Assembly: GCA_030448265.1 (NCBI GenBank)
Contig: JAUJNG010000006.1
Location: 1 to 64,000, forward strand
Length of the DNA stretch: 64,000 nucleotides
Direction: 5' to 3'
From: Abditibacterium sp.
GTDB taxonomy: Bacteria > Armatimonadota > Abditibacteriia > Abditibacteriales > Abditibacteriaceae
This document shows positions 8,251 through 17,049 of the stretch, piece by piece; position 1 is the first letter of the stretch, and the number at the start of each line of letters is the position of its first letter. Both the position numbers and the translations under genes were made by a program. Under the pieces are notes generated by a model that was not told the DNA's origin, did no database searches, and saw only the letters and a program-made list of their open reading frames with translations.

Positions 8251-10305
8251 ATGGCTGAAAAACCGTTTTTCATCACCACCCCGATTTACTACATCAACTC
8301 GGTGCCGCACGTCGGGCACGCCTACACCCAGATCGCTGCCGACGCCCGCGCGCGTTTCGAGCGGCTGCGCGGTAAAAAGGTCTATTTTTTGACTGGAACC
8401 GACGAAAACGCGATTAAAGTCGCGCGTGTCGCGCAGGAGCAGGGACGCGATCCACTGGAATTCTGCGATGAACTCGCGGCCTCCTTTCGGGCAGTCTGGG
8501 ACGCCCTCAACATCTCCTACGACGATTTCAATCGCACAACGGAAGCGCGCCACCGGATTCCGGTTCAACGGGTGGTGCAAAAGCTGTGGGACGACGGGCA
8601 TCTTGAACTGGGCACATATTCGGGCTGGTATTCCGTGCCCGATGAAACCTTTTTCCGCGAAGAAGATACCGTAGAAATCGACGGCGCGCACTACATCAAA
8701 AACCCCAGCGAAGACCAGAGCAAAGCACCGCTCGAATGGATCGAGGAAACCAGCCACTTTTTCAAGTTATCCACGTTTCAGGACGCGCTTCTGGCGACCT
8801 ACGACCAAAATCCAGAGATGCTGCGCCCCGAAACGCGTCGCAACGAAACCTTGTCGTTCATCAGAATGGGATTGCGCGACACCTCAATTTCGCGCGTGCA
8901 GGATTGGGGCATTCCACTGCCTGCCGGCGTGCCGGAGCACGAGAATCACGTGGTTTATGTCTGGTTTCCCGACGCCCTCCTCAACTACGCGACTGCGCCT
9001 GGCTATCTCAGCGAAAACCCCGAAACCGCGCAGCACTTCGAGCAGATTTGGCCGCCCGATTTGCAGTTGATGAGCAAGGATATCTTCACCAAATTTCACG
9101 CGACGATGTGGCCCGCGTTGTTGAAATCGCTTGATTTGGAACTGCCGCGCGAACTGTTCGCGCACGGTTTCTGGACGGTGAACGGTCGCAAAATTTCCAA
9201 GCGCGACCCTGAAACCATCATCGAACCCATCGCTTTCAGCCGCAAAATTTCTGAGATTTCGGGCGCCGATTTTCCCATCGCCGTTGATGCGCTGCGCTAC
9301 TACTGCCTGCGCGAAGTGACTTTCGGCGTGGACGGCGATTTTTCGCCCCAGGGCTGTGTGGCGCGTTATAATTCTGATCTCGCCAACGGATTAGGGAATT
9401 TGCTGCAACGCACCTTGGTGATGCTGCAAAAGCCAGACTATTTCCATGGAGTCGTCCCTGCCTCGCAGGGCCGTGATTTCGGTTTGCAATCCGATTTGCC
9501 GCGTCTCGCCCAGTCTGTGGAGCAGGATTACGCTGCGCTCAATTTTAGCGGCGCGCTGAACACGATTTGGGAAGTCATCGGACGCGCCAACAAATTGATT
9601 GAGGATGAAAAGCCCTGGGCCAAAGTCAAGGCGGGCCGAGTCGACGAAATTGCCGACTTGCTGCGTGAGCTTCTCTCGACGTGTCAATGGGCGGCGGTGA
9701 CGACCTCGCCAGCGATGCCAACGGCGGGCGCCGCAATTTGGAGAGTGCTGGGACGTGTCGAAAGCATGACATGGCAGAGTGCCCTTGACACTGAATTTGT
9801 GGCCGGACACCGATGTCTGACAGTGCAACCTCTTTTTCCGCGCGCTGACCTGGCCAAAATGGAAGATGGAGCCGCCAAATTCACAACCAAAGAAAAACCG
9901 ATGAATTCCAACCCACCCACCGAGAATAGCACGCTCCAAGCGCCTGCACAGCCCCAGGCGCAGGAACCAAAAGAAGCGAATTTTATCACCATCGATGATT
10001 TCGCCAAAGTCGAACTCAGAACCGGCAAAGTCGTGGAAGCCGAGCGCGTGCCCAAAGCCGACAAGTTACTGCGCCTTCAGGTCGATCTGGGAAGCGAAAC
10101 ACGCCAGATTCTGGCGGGTATTGCGCAGCATTATTCGCCCGACGAAATGATTGGGTGCATCGTCGTCATCGTGGCGAACCTCGCGCCGCGCACCCTGCGC
10201 GGCTACGAATCCCAGGGCATGCTCCTGGCTGCGTCCAACGACGAAGGCGTTTTATCTCTGGTCACAACGAGCGCCGAAATCGCTCCTGGCGCACCCGTGC
10301 GTTAG
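8251..10305 (+). CDS. metG: methionyl-tRNA synthetase with C-terminal tRNA-binding domain
   Basis: 684 aa from the ATG at 8251. Charges tRNA-Met with methionine. Class I signatures are present: HVGH for HIGH near residue 20 and KISKR for KMSKS (NGRKISKRDPE). The connective domain lacks the Cys zinc knuckle (GWYSVPDETFF), as in the zinc-free MetRS group. An anticodon-binding helical region follows, then a linker of about 60 residues rich in Pro and Gln. A Trbp111-like dimerisation and tRNA-binding domain ends the protein (FAKVELRTGKVVEAERVPKADKLL... LAPRTLRGYESQGMLLAAS). Confidence 0.95.
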   Translation: MAEKPFFITTPIYYINSVPHVGHAYTQIAADARARFERLRGKKVYFLTGTDENAIKVARVAQEQGRDPLEFCDELAASFRAVWDALNISYDDFNRTTEARHRIPVQRVVQKLWDDGHLELGTYSGWYSVPDETFFREEDTVEIDGAHYIKNPSEDQSKAPLEWIEETSHFFKLSTFQDALLATYDQNPEMLRPETRRNETLSFIRMGLRDTSISRVQDWGIPLPAGVPEHENHVVYVWFPDALLNYATAPGYLSENPETAQHFEQIWPPDLQLMSKDIFTKFHATMWPALLKSLDLELPRELFAHGFWTVNGRKISKRDPETIIEPIAFSRKISEISGADFPIAVDALRYYCLREVTFGVDGDFSPQGCVARYNSDLANGLGNLLQRTLVMLQKPDYFHGVVPASQGRDFGLQSDLPRLAQSVEQDYAALNFSGALNTIWEVIGRANKLIEDEKPWAKVKAGRVDEIADLLRELLSTCQWAAVTTSPAMPTAGAAIWRVLGRVESMTWQSALDTEFVAGHRCLTVQPLFPRADLAKMEDGAAKFTTKEKPMNSNPPTENSTLQAPAQPQAQEPKEANFITIDDFAKVELRTGKVVEAERVPKADKLLRLQVDLGSETRQILAGIAQHYSPDEMIGCIVVIVANLAPRTLRGYESQGMLLAASNDEGVLSLVTTSAEIAPGAPVR

Positions 10306-10762
10306 GTTTCGCAATGTAATTTTCCAATTCGAGCGAAAATAATTTTTCGCCCTTTTTCCTCGGTCGAAAAACTCAGCCCAGCGATTCGAATCGCTGGGCT
10401 TTTTTGTCACTGGAAAATTTGCGATTTCAGCAAGATCCAAATCCAAAAACTAAACAACTATATAATTATTATTTTTTATGTTGAACTCGTTTCCTAAGAC
10501 CACATTATAAATATTAAACAAGATAAATAATAAACCGTAATACAGATATGCAAGAACATGAGCTTCCAAAACAGCTCGTATTTTCGTCGCGATCCGGCCA
10601 ATTTAACTTTAGTCTGATAATTTGATTTATGTGAAAAATCAGCGAATTAAGTCTTTGCGCCCAAAAAGGCTGGAATGCAGGGGGAGGTTTGGGGGGAGGA
10701 ATAAAAACTCGCAGAAGCGACAAAAGTAGTGAAAATCGCTCCAATGAGATTAAAATTCCCCT
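10306..10762. other. AT-rich intergenic region with terminator
   Basis: 457 nt without a supported gene. After the terminator at 10375-10406 comes about 350 nt clearly richer in A and T than the rest of the window, with a purine stretch (GGGGGAGGTTTGGGGGGAGG) near 10680. A minus-strand open frame of 84 codons here shows no family features. It may hold the promoter region of the sugar kinase or a remnant of foreign DNA. Confidence 0.5.
10375..10406 (+). terminator. intrinsic terminator after metG
   Basis: AGCCCAGCGATTC-GAATCGCTGGGCT forms a perfect 13-bp stem followed by six or seven T residues, a classical rho-independent terminator for metG. Confidence 0.9.
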
Positions 10763-11716
10763 GTGCATGCAATTTGTTTTGGCGAACTGCTCGTCGATAT
10801 GGTTTCTCAGGCGCCCGATGCGTCGCTGGGCGAGGCGGCCTCGTTTATTAAATCACCTGGCGGCGCGCCCGCGAATGTCGCGGTGGGACTCAATCGGTTG
10901 GGTGTGCAGTCGAGTTTTATGGGGCAAGTCGGCGATGATCCGTTCGGGCACTGGCTGCGGGATCTGGTCGCTGCCGAAGGCGTCGATGTGACGCCGCTTT
11001 CGCTCACGCGCGAGGCGCGCACCACCATCGCTTTTGTCGCCACGCGGCGCGATGGTAAAAAAGACATCGCGTTTTATCGCAATCCTGGCGCCGATGCCCA
11101 GTTTTCGCTCGCCAATTTAAAGGCTGCGCCCTTTGAAAACCTCGGGGTATTTCATTGTGGCAGCGTGTCGCTCAGCCTCGATCCATGCCGCACAGCGCAG
11201 TTTGAAGCCGTGGAGCGCGCCAGAGCCTCGGGCGCGCTGATTTCTTTCGATCCCAACTGGCGCCCGTCGCTGTGGGATGATTTCGACCTCGCGCGCGATT
11301 TGATCTGGCAAATGATGCCGTTGTGTGATGTGGTGAAAGTCGCCGACGAAGAATGGGAATTTGTGACTGGAACCGCCGATTTCGAGGCTGGAGCCGCCAG
11401 AATTCGCGCGCTTGGGCCGCAACTGGTGGTCATCACGCGCGGACGCGAGGGCGCCTATTTTAATGTCGCGGGGGCCAGTGGCAATGTGAGAGGCTTTGAA
11501 GTGGAGGCCATCGACACCTTGGGCGCGGGCGATGCGTTCGTGGCCGGTCTGCTCGCGCAGTTGATGCAATCTTCGCTCGCAGACTCGCTGGAGGAAGTGC
11601 AGATGCACGAAATTTTGCGCTTTTCCAACGCCTGTGGCGCCTTAGCGACACAAAAAAGTGGGGCAATTCCCGCCTTACCGACGCGCGCGCAGGTCGAAGC
11701 CTTTTTGGGAGCTTAG
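10763..11716 (+). CDS. PfkB-family sugar kinase (fructokinase-like)
   Basis: 317 aa starting at GTG 10763. ATP-dependent sugar kinase of the ribokinase fold. The N-terminal substrate motif is GGAPANVAVGLNRLG and the C-terminal signature DTLGAGDAFVAGLLAQL contains the catalytic Asp of the GAGD motif. The start ICFGELLVDMV and the SFDPNWRPSLWDD block fit fructokinases best. Phosphorylation of fructose or a related ketose is inferred. It stands alone between an AT-rich gap and a repeat-filled gap. Confidence 0.85.
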   Translation: MHAICFGELLVDMVSQAPDASLGEAASFIKSPGGAPANVAVGLNRLGVQSSFMGQVGDDPFGHWLRDLVAAEGVDVTPLSLTREARTTIAFVATRRDGKKDIAFYRNPGADAQFSLANLKAAPFENLGVFHCGSVSLSLDPCRTAQFEAVERARASGALISFDPNWRPSLWDDFDLARDLIWQMMPLCDVVKVADEEWEFVTGTADFEAGAARIRALGPQLVVITRGREGAYFNVAGASGNVRGFEVEAIDTLGAGDAFVAGLLAQLMQSSLADSLEEVQMHEILRFSNACGALATQKSGAIPALPTRAQVEAFLGA

Positions 11717-11880
11717 TAGCCAAGCTGCATTGCGCCTATCTCAGTTTTGTATCATCCGACTGGAGCCGAAGCGATAGAAAAATTCAGGCGGCGTCCGCTG
11801 GCAGTCATAGCTTTTTCGCCGCATCTGCTTTTCTTGCGGGGAAGCTTTGCGAGGTTTTTCATCGAAGGAGCCAGCCAGTG

Positions 11881-11943
11881 GTGAAAGGATTTGACCTGTG
11901 GACTTCCTCAACTCTGGGCGCCTTCAAACTGCACGACAATAAT
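11881..11943 (+). pseudogene. possible 5' remnant of an OYE-like oxidoreductase gene
   Basis: GTG at 11881 follows AAGGAG (11865-11870) by 10 nt and encodes VKGFDLWTSSTLGAFKLHDN, reminiscent of the N-terminus of Old Yellow Enzyme-type flavin oxidoreductases (F-T-LG-L-L-NR). The frame then runs into the MITE-like element and stops. The resemblance is short and may be chance. Confidence 0.2.
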
Positions 11944-12095
11944 AGACTTCTTGCAAAAGTGCACAGATTTGGATGTTCGTAGGTTCGTAGGTTTGTAGGG
12001 GTGCCGCGAGGCGCGTGTGGACACCCTGGCACGCTTTCCACACGTGCCTCGCGGCGCCCATAGAAACCGCTTTCGCTACTTTTGCAAGAGATCTA
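11943..12095. repeat. MITE-like inverted repeat, family M, copy 1
   Basis: Terminal arms TAGACTTCTTGCAAAAGT (from 11943) and ACTTTTGCAAGAGATCTA (to 12095). The core is a palindrome of the CGCGAGGCGCG family (about 12002-12059), related to the repeat at 45672-45780. No transposase gene; no clear target duplication. Confidence 0.8.
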
Positions 12096-12161
12096 ATGAT
12101 GTATCTTGGGGCGCAAAGCTCACGGTTTGCGACTTCCTAAAAAATGAGAGCGAGGTCGTAT

Positions 12162-12340
12162 TAGACCTCTTGCAAAAGTCGCAGCCTGTCATTCCGAGGG
12201 AGCCTCGGCGAGCGAGGAATCACCCACAGTTTCCACCCATTTGCAGTCAATGAGCCCAAGACTGCGGGTGATTCCTCGCTCGCCGCGGCTCCCTCGGAAT
12301 GACAATTTGTTTTACTCTCGCACCTTTGCAAGAGGTCTAT
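12162..12340. repeat. MITE-like inverted repeat, family M, copy 2
   Basis: Terminal arms TAGACCTCTTGCAAAAGT (from 12162) and ACCTTTGCAAGAGGTCTA (to about 12339). The core palindrome is TGTCATTCCGAGGGAGCC... with its complement, the same family as the stand-alone repeat at 55417-55528. Confidence 0.85.
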
Positions 12341-12520
12341 TGTCTTTCACCCTCATCGTCATGCGGCAGTTCGTGATACCCGAAGTCTCCGGCGGCTTTC
12401 AAAATAGGGTTCTAAACCTTCGCCGCGCGAAGCATCTCCGGAGGGCGATTTTCAACCTGCGCAACGAAAACTCGGTGTCACTCATCCCCAGGTGATGTGG
12501 GGATTACAAACAAGGTGTTG

Positions 12521-12684
12521 TAAATAACGCAAGTTGCCATGGATGAAGGGAAAACCACGGAGACGCAGAGAATAAAAGAAGGTAGAGGCCCTTCTTTTTG
12601 GCTTCTCTTACTCCTCTTCCCGTTTTTTGCTCCCTTCTCCGTGCCTCTGTGGTTTTCCCAAGGGGTGGCAACTTGCGTTATTTA
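12521..12684. repeat. nested inverted repeat (outer TAAATAACGCAAGTTGCCA, inner family B)
   Basis: Outer arms TAAATAACGCAAGTTGCCA (12521-12539) and its complement (12666-12684). Inside lies a family B palindrome (aaaccacggagacgcagag near 12552 and its complement near 12640-12656). It ends 56 nt before the rhamnosidase gene. Confidence 0.8.
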
Positions 12685-12740
12685 CGGACAGACTCTTAGG
12701 GCGCACCGCTTCAAGCCCGCCAACATCTATCCCTATTTTT

Positions 12741-15410
12741 ATGAGTTCTAATCCCCAGAATGCGCCCACGCGCATCGTTCGCTTGCGCTGCGAAGGCTTT
12801 GAAAATCCGTTGGGCATCGACGCCGCGCGGCCCCTTTTGAGCTGGCAAATGGAAACGCCGCGCGCGGGCGCGCGCCAGGTCGCCTATCGCATCGTTGCGG
12901 CGAGTTCGCCCGCTCCTCTCGAAACCCCCGATCTCTTCGACTCCGGCTGGGTCGAATCGCCCCAGAGCGCGCACCTCGAATATGCCGGAGCGCCGCTGCA
13001 TTCGCGCGCGCGAGTTTTCTGGCGCGTGGAAGTCGAGGACGAAAGCGGCGCGCGGGTTCAAAGCGCGCCCGCGCGGTGGGAAATGGGTCTTTTGGAGCGC
13101 GACGACTGGAAAGCCCAATTCATTAGCGCGCCCCTTGCGGGCGGGCCTCTCACCCTTGCGCCGGTGCCGCGTCTCACGCGCACTTTTGCCCTCGAAAAAC
13201 CGGTCGCGGCGGCGCGGTTTTATGGCACGGCGCTGGGTGTGTATCGCTGCCACCTCAATGGCGCGCGCGTTGGAGATCACGAACTCGCGCCTGGCTGGAC
13301 GAATTATCGCCAGAGTCTGCGTTACCAAACTTTCGACGTGACTTCCCAATTGCAGGAGGGCCAGAACAGTTGGACTGCCTTTGTGGGCGACGGCTGGGCG
13401 TGCGGCCACATCGGCTGGAAAGCGCGCCAGAATTACGCCGACCGGCCCCATTTCGCGGGGCAGTTGGAGATCACTTATCAAGACGGCACGCGCGAGGTCA
13501 TCGCCACCGACGACGGGTGGACGTGCGCGCTGGGGCCGATGCTGGGCGCCGATCTTCTGCAGGGCGAAAGCTACGACGCGCGTTTGCCGTGGCGAGAAAT
13601 CGGGCGCGTCGATGTCGCGCCGCTTCCCGATGTCGTTTTGCGCGCGCCCCTCTCGCCGCCGGTGCGCGCCACCCAGGAATTGAAGGCGCTAAGCGTCCAT
13701 GCTGGCGGCCAAACCCACGACGCGGGGCGCGCCTGGATTTTCGATCTGGGCCAAAACATGGTGGGGCGGGTTCGGCTCGATCTCGGCGCGCTTCCGGCAC
13801 CACTCGCGCGCGGCACGACGCTGCGACTGCGTTCCGCCGAAACCCTCGAAGGCGGGCCGACGGCGACCGAGGGGCCGATTTACACCGCCAATCTTCGCAG
13901 CGCGCGCCAGACCGATGTTTTCACGGTTGGAGACGATCACGAACCCTGGGAGCCGCTTTTTACCTTCCACGGCTTTCGCTATGTCGAAGTGACTGGTTTG
14001 CCGCCCCTCGAAGCCTCGGCGGATGGTTCTGAAAAACCGCCGCTCGATCTGGTAACGGGCGTGGTGTTGCACTCCGATTTCGCGCGCAGCGGCGATTTTT
14101 CGTGTTCCGACGAGTTAATCAACCAGTTGGGGCGCAACATCGACTGGGGCTGGCGCGGCAACGCCCTCGATGTTCCCACCGACTGCCCGCAGCGCGACGA
14201 GCGCCTCGGCTGGACGGGCGACGCGCAGGTTTTTTGCGCGACCAGCCTCTTCAACCGCGACGCCGCCGGTTTTTGGAGCGAATGGGCGCGCCAGGTGCGC
14301 GAGGCCCAATCGCCCGACGGCGGCATTCCCTGCATCGTGCCCAATCCCGAATCGAGCGCTGCGCCGCCACTCGCCAATCCCTTTCACGATGGCGGCCCCG
14401 CCTGGTCGGATGCGGCCCTGATTTGTCCCTGGACGACCTACCGCGTCACGGGAAACCGGCGCATTCTGGCGGAAAATTACGACGTTTTCCAGCGCTATTT
14501 CGGGTTTCTGGAAGCGACTTCGCAGGGCGGCGTGCGCTGTTTTCGCGGTTACGAGGGCTTTTCCGGTTTTGGCGACTGGCTCGCGCTCGATGGAAGCGGC
14601 AAAGTCGATGGCGGCACGCCCAGAGAACTGATTGGAACCGCGTTTTTCGCTCACGCCGCCGCTTTGATGAGCCAGATCGCTGCGGTTTTAGGCGAAACCG
14701 AGGACGCGGCGCGTTATCAGGCGCGCTTCGAGGCTATCAAAGCCGCTTTCGTGGCGCGCTTCGTGACGCCCGAAGGCCGCCTCTCGCCGCCCTATCAAAC
14801 GCCTTATTTGCTCGCTTTGCACTTCGACTTGCTGCCCCCAGAACTAAGATCCCGCGCCGCCGCAGAACTGGTGGCCGAAATCGCCCATCGCGGCGGCAAA
14901 CTTTCCACCGGTTTCGTCGGTTCGCCCTATCTCAATCCGGTTTTAACGCGCTTCGGGCACCTCGACACCGCCTACGCTCTGCTGCACCAGACCGGCTGGC
15001 CGAGCTGGTTATACGCCGTGACGCAAGGCGCGACCACCATCTGGGAACGCTGGGACGGCTGGACGCAGGAGAACGGCTTTCAAGACGTGGGGATGAACTC
15101 GTTCAACCACTACGCTTACGGCGCGGTCGGCGACTGGCTTTATCAAGTGGTGGCCGGCATCGCGCCCGATCCGGCATCTCCTGGCTATCAGAAGTTCGTG
15201 CTGGCGCCGCAGCCAGGTGGAAACTTGACGAGCGCGCGCGCCTATCTCAATACGCCGCACGGTCGCATCGAAAGCGAGTGGCAATGGGAAAACGGCGAGT
15301 TCAGCTTCCGTTTCGTGGTGCCCCCCAACACCCGCGCGCAAGTCGTTTTGCCCGATGGCAGCCGCTTTGAAGCGCACGCCGGACACCATTCGCGGCGATG
15401 CGCTTTGTGA
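12741..15410 (+). CDS. alpha-L-rhamnosidase, GH78
   Basis: 889 aa from the ATG at 12741; the Met upstream at 12627 lies within repeat sequence. Domain order matches bacterial rhamnosidases: N-terminal beta domains (LGIDAARPLLSWQMETP; GVYRCHLNGARVGDHELAPGWTNYRQ; DGWACGHIGW), then the catalytic (alpha/alpha)6 barrel with the hallmark DVPTDCPQRDERLGWTGDAQ at about residue 477 and IWERWDGWT near residue 770, then a C-terminal beta domain. It hydrolyses terminal alpha-L-rhamnose from plant glycosides or pectin-like glycans. No signal peptide is visible, so it may act on imported oligosaccharides. Confidence 0.93.
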   Translation: MSSNPQNAPTRIVRLRCEGFENPLGIDAARPLLSWQMETPRAGARQVAYRIVAASSPAPLETPDLFDSGWVESPQSAHLEYAGAPLHSRARVFWRVEVEDESGARVQSAPARWEMGLLERDDWKAQFISAPLAGGPLTLAPVPRLTRTFALEKPVAAARFYGTALGVYRCHLNGARVGDHELAPGWTNYRQSLRYQTFDVTSQLQEGQNSWTAFVGDGWACGHIGWKARQNYADRPHFAGQLEITYQDGTREVIATDDGWTCALGPMLGADLLQGESYDARLPWREIGRVDVAPLPDVVLRAPLSPPVRATQELKALSVHAGGQTHDAGRAWIFDLGQNMVGRVRLDLGALPAPLARGTTLRLRSAETLEGGPTATEGPIYTANLRSARQTDVFTVGDDHEPWEPLFTFHGFRYVEVTGLPPLEASADGSEKPPLDLVTGVVLHSDFARSGDFSCSDELINQLGRNIDWGWRGNALDVPTDCPQRDERLGWTGDAQVFCATSLFNRDAAGFWSEWARQVREAQSPDGGIPCIVPNPESSAAPPLANPFHDGGPAWSDAALICPWTTYRVTGNRRILAENYDVFQRYFGFLEATSQGGVRCFRGYEGFSGFGDWLALDGSGKVDGGTPRELIGTAFFAHAAALMSQIAAVLGETEDAARYQARFEAIKAAFVARFVTPEGRLSPPYQTPYLLALHFDLLPPELRSRAAAELVAEIAHRGGKLSTGFVGSPYLNPVLTRFGHLDTAYALLHQTGWPSWLYAVTQGATTIWERWDGWTQENGFQDVGMNSFNHYAYGAVGDWLYQVVAGIAPDPASPGYQKFVLAPQPGGNLTSARAYLNTPHGRIESEWQWENGEFSFRFVVPPNTRAQVVLPDGSRFEAHAGHHSRRCAL

Positions 15411-15494
15411 CCGAGAGGTTCATCTCATCGCCAATCTGCTGGTCACGACGGCCCCTTCATTTTGTGTGACTCGGTGCTCTATTTGGTGGGGAAC

Positions 15495-16634
15495 TCATGC
15501 GCGGCAGGCCGAATAAATTGCGCGTGCCTTGAGGCGCATTTCCTCGTATTCTTCTTCGGGCTGCGAATCGGCGACAATGCCGCCCCCGACGTGAAAATGG
15601 GCGCGGTTTTGAACCATCGTCGCGGTGCGAATCGCGACATTCCACTCCATATCGCCGTTAAAAGAGAAATAGCCGATGGCGCCCATCGCCGCGCCGCGTG
15701 GGTTGGGTTCGATTTCCGACAAAATCTGCATGGCGCGCATTTTGGGCGCTCCAGTGATGCTGCCGCACGGAAAAGCCGCCAGAAATGCGTCGAGTGCATC
15801 GCAATCGCGCCGCAACTGGCCGCGCACCGTCGAGACGCCGTGATGCAGGGTCGGAAAGGTTTCGATGTCGTAGAGTTTGGGCACCCGCACGCTGCCATAA
15901 TCGCAGACGCGGCCCAGGTCGTTACGCATCAAATCGACGATCATCACGTTTTCGGCGCGGTTTTTCGCGCTGCGGGCCAGTTCGGTTTTCAAATTTTCGT
16001 CTTCATCCGCAGTGACGCCGCGCCGCATCGTGCCTTTTATTGGTTTCGCTTCCAGAACACCATTTTTGAGCGTCAAAAAGGTTTCCGGCGAATTAGAAAC
16101 GAGGGAAAAATCGTCCCATTCGAGCAATGCGGCGCGCGGCGCGGCGCCCAGCGAGCGCAGTCGCTCGTAAATCTGAGGCGGTTGAATTGAAACTGGCAGC
16201 GAAAATCGGCAGGTTAAATTAGCCTGATAAATATCGCCCGCCGCGATGAAGTTTTTGATGGTTTGGACGCCGTTTTCGTAGAACCAGCGCGCGTCGGGAA
16301 AATCGGGAAGCGATTGGAGTGGAAGAATCGTTTCGGCTTTGCGCGCGGGAAGCGGTGTGCGCTTCAAACAACGGTAGAAAACCAGACGCGCGAGCGGCAA
16401 GCCCAAATCATCGTGCGCGATTTTGGAAAAAGCGCGCGGCTCTACGCTTCGCGTCGCTTCGTAGCCGAAAAAACCGATAGCGCCGCCTTCGGGATGGTGC
16501 GCGGCGCCCGATTTGAGACTCGCGCGCAACTGCGCGAAAAACGAGGCTTCTCCGCGCGATTCGAGGCGCGCGAACGGCTCTTCGCCGTCGATGCGAAAGC
16601 CGTCGAAATCGAGAATCTGGCGCCCGTAATCCAT
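15495..16634 (-). CDS. pabB: aminodeoxychorismate synthase component I
   Basis: 379 aa from the ATG at 16634; the open frame runs 10 codons further into a family A repeat, so the Met after it is preferred. Makes 4-amino-4-deoxychorismate for folate synthesis. The chorismate-binding domain shows PIKGTMRRG, where Lys in PIKGT is the PabB-specific residue (anthranilate synthases have PIAGT), and SITGAPKMRAMQILSEIEP, ENVMIVDLMRNDLGRV, GYFSFNGDMEWNVAIRT. The N-terminal domain is short. Neither pabA nor pabC is in the window. Confidence 0.92.
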   Translation of the reverse strand: MDYGRQILDFDGFRIDGEEPFARLESRGEASFFAQLRASLKSGAAHHPEGGAIGFFGYEATRSVEPRAFSKIAHDDLGLPLARLVFYRCLKRTPLPARKAETILPLQSLPDFPDARWFYENGVQTIKNFIAAGDIYQANLTCRFSLPVSIQPPQIYERLRSLGAAPRAALLEWDDFSLVSNSPETFLTLKNGVLEAKPIKGTMRRGVTADEDENLKTELARSAKNRAENVMIVDLMRNDLGRVCDYGSVRVPKLYDIETFPTLHHGVSTVRGQLRRDCDALDAFLAAFPCGSITGAPKMRAMQILSEIEPNPRGAAMGAIGYFSFNGDMEWNVAIRTATMVQNRAHFHVGGGIVADSQPEEEYEEMRLKARAIYSACRA

Positions 16635-16642
16635 GACGAGAG

Positions 16643-16747
16643 GCAGCGAATAAATTCGCCGCAACGGGGGACGAAGTTCGCCGGCGCGGACTAATGCAAC
16701 CTGCGAAGGCAGGTTTCGTTCCCCGTTGCGGCGAATTTATTCGCTGC
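16643..16747. repeat. palindromic repeat family A, copy 2
   Basis: Arms GCAGCGAATAAATTCGCCGC (16643-16662) and complement (16728-16747) with inner CCTGCGAAGGCAGG. It begins 8 nt upstream of the pabB start on the minus strand. Confidence 0.85.
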
Positions 16748-16801
16748 CATTTCAATGAAAAAGGCACGGAGAAAGTTCTCCGTGCCTTTGGAAAGCGGCG
16801 T

Positions 16802-17041
16802 TTAACCGGCCAGAACATCGCCGCCCGCCGGCGAAACCAGCACGCCCGCGTTTTCCAGCCACTCGATGGCGCGCTCGATTTCGGCGTCGTCGCCCTGAAG
16901 TTCCAGATCCATCCAGCCCGCGTCGGTTTCGACGTTGGCGCGGCGAATCGAAAAGGTGACATCGAACTGCTTGGCCATCTGGCACACCACCGGATCGGCG
17001 ACTTTATCTTTCTCGAAAGTGAGACGGAGACGATCTCTCAT
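16802..17041 (-). CDS. NIL domain protein
   Basis: 79 aa, an almost bare NIL domain (MRDRLRLTFEKDKVADPVVCQMAKQFDVTFSIRRANVE...). NIL domains are small ferredoxin-like folds found on methionine ABC transporter ATPases and with Fe-S proteins in sulfur metabolism. The ATG follows GAGG and lies 8 nt after the stop of the sulfur-carrier-like gene, so the two are co-transcribed. A sulfur or methionine role in the thrC cluster is inferred. Confidence 0.85.
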   Translation of the reverse strand: MRDRLRLTFEKDKVADPVVCQMAKQFDVTFSIRRANVETDAGWMDLELQGDDAEIERAIEWLENAGVLVSPAGGDVLAG

Positions 17042-17049
17042 GGCAATCC

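Larger units (their letters stand above)
11717..12740. other. 1 kb repeat-filled intergenic region
   Basis: No intact gene. It contains two MITE-like elements (11943-12095, 12162-12340), a nested palindrome (12521-12684) and a possible gene remnant at 11881-11943. The stretch 12341-12520 has only a short CCCCA...TGGGG hairpin and nothing else recognised. Confidence 0.7.

Noticed and set aside
10514-10768. Minus-strand frame of 84 codons in the AT-rich gap
   Set aside because: No ribosome-binding site or family pattern; AT-rich filler.
11943-12684. Cluster of repeats considered as a CRISPR array
   Set aside because: Units are palindromes with unequal spacing and no regular spacers; no cas genes in the window.
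14102-15370. Plus-strand open frame inside the rhamnosidase gene
   Set aside because: Arg-rich shadow in another frame of a well-supported GH78 gene.
15495-16664. Upstream start MRRIYSLPLV for pabB
   Set aside because: Those ten residues are encoded by a family A repeat that gives the same MRRIYSLP peptide near 2785.
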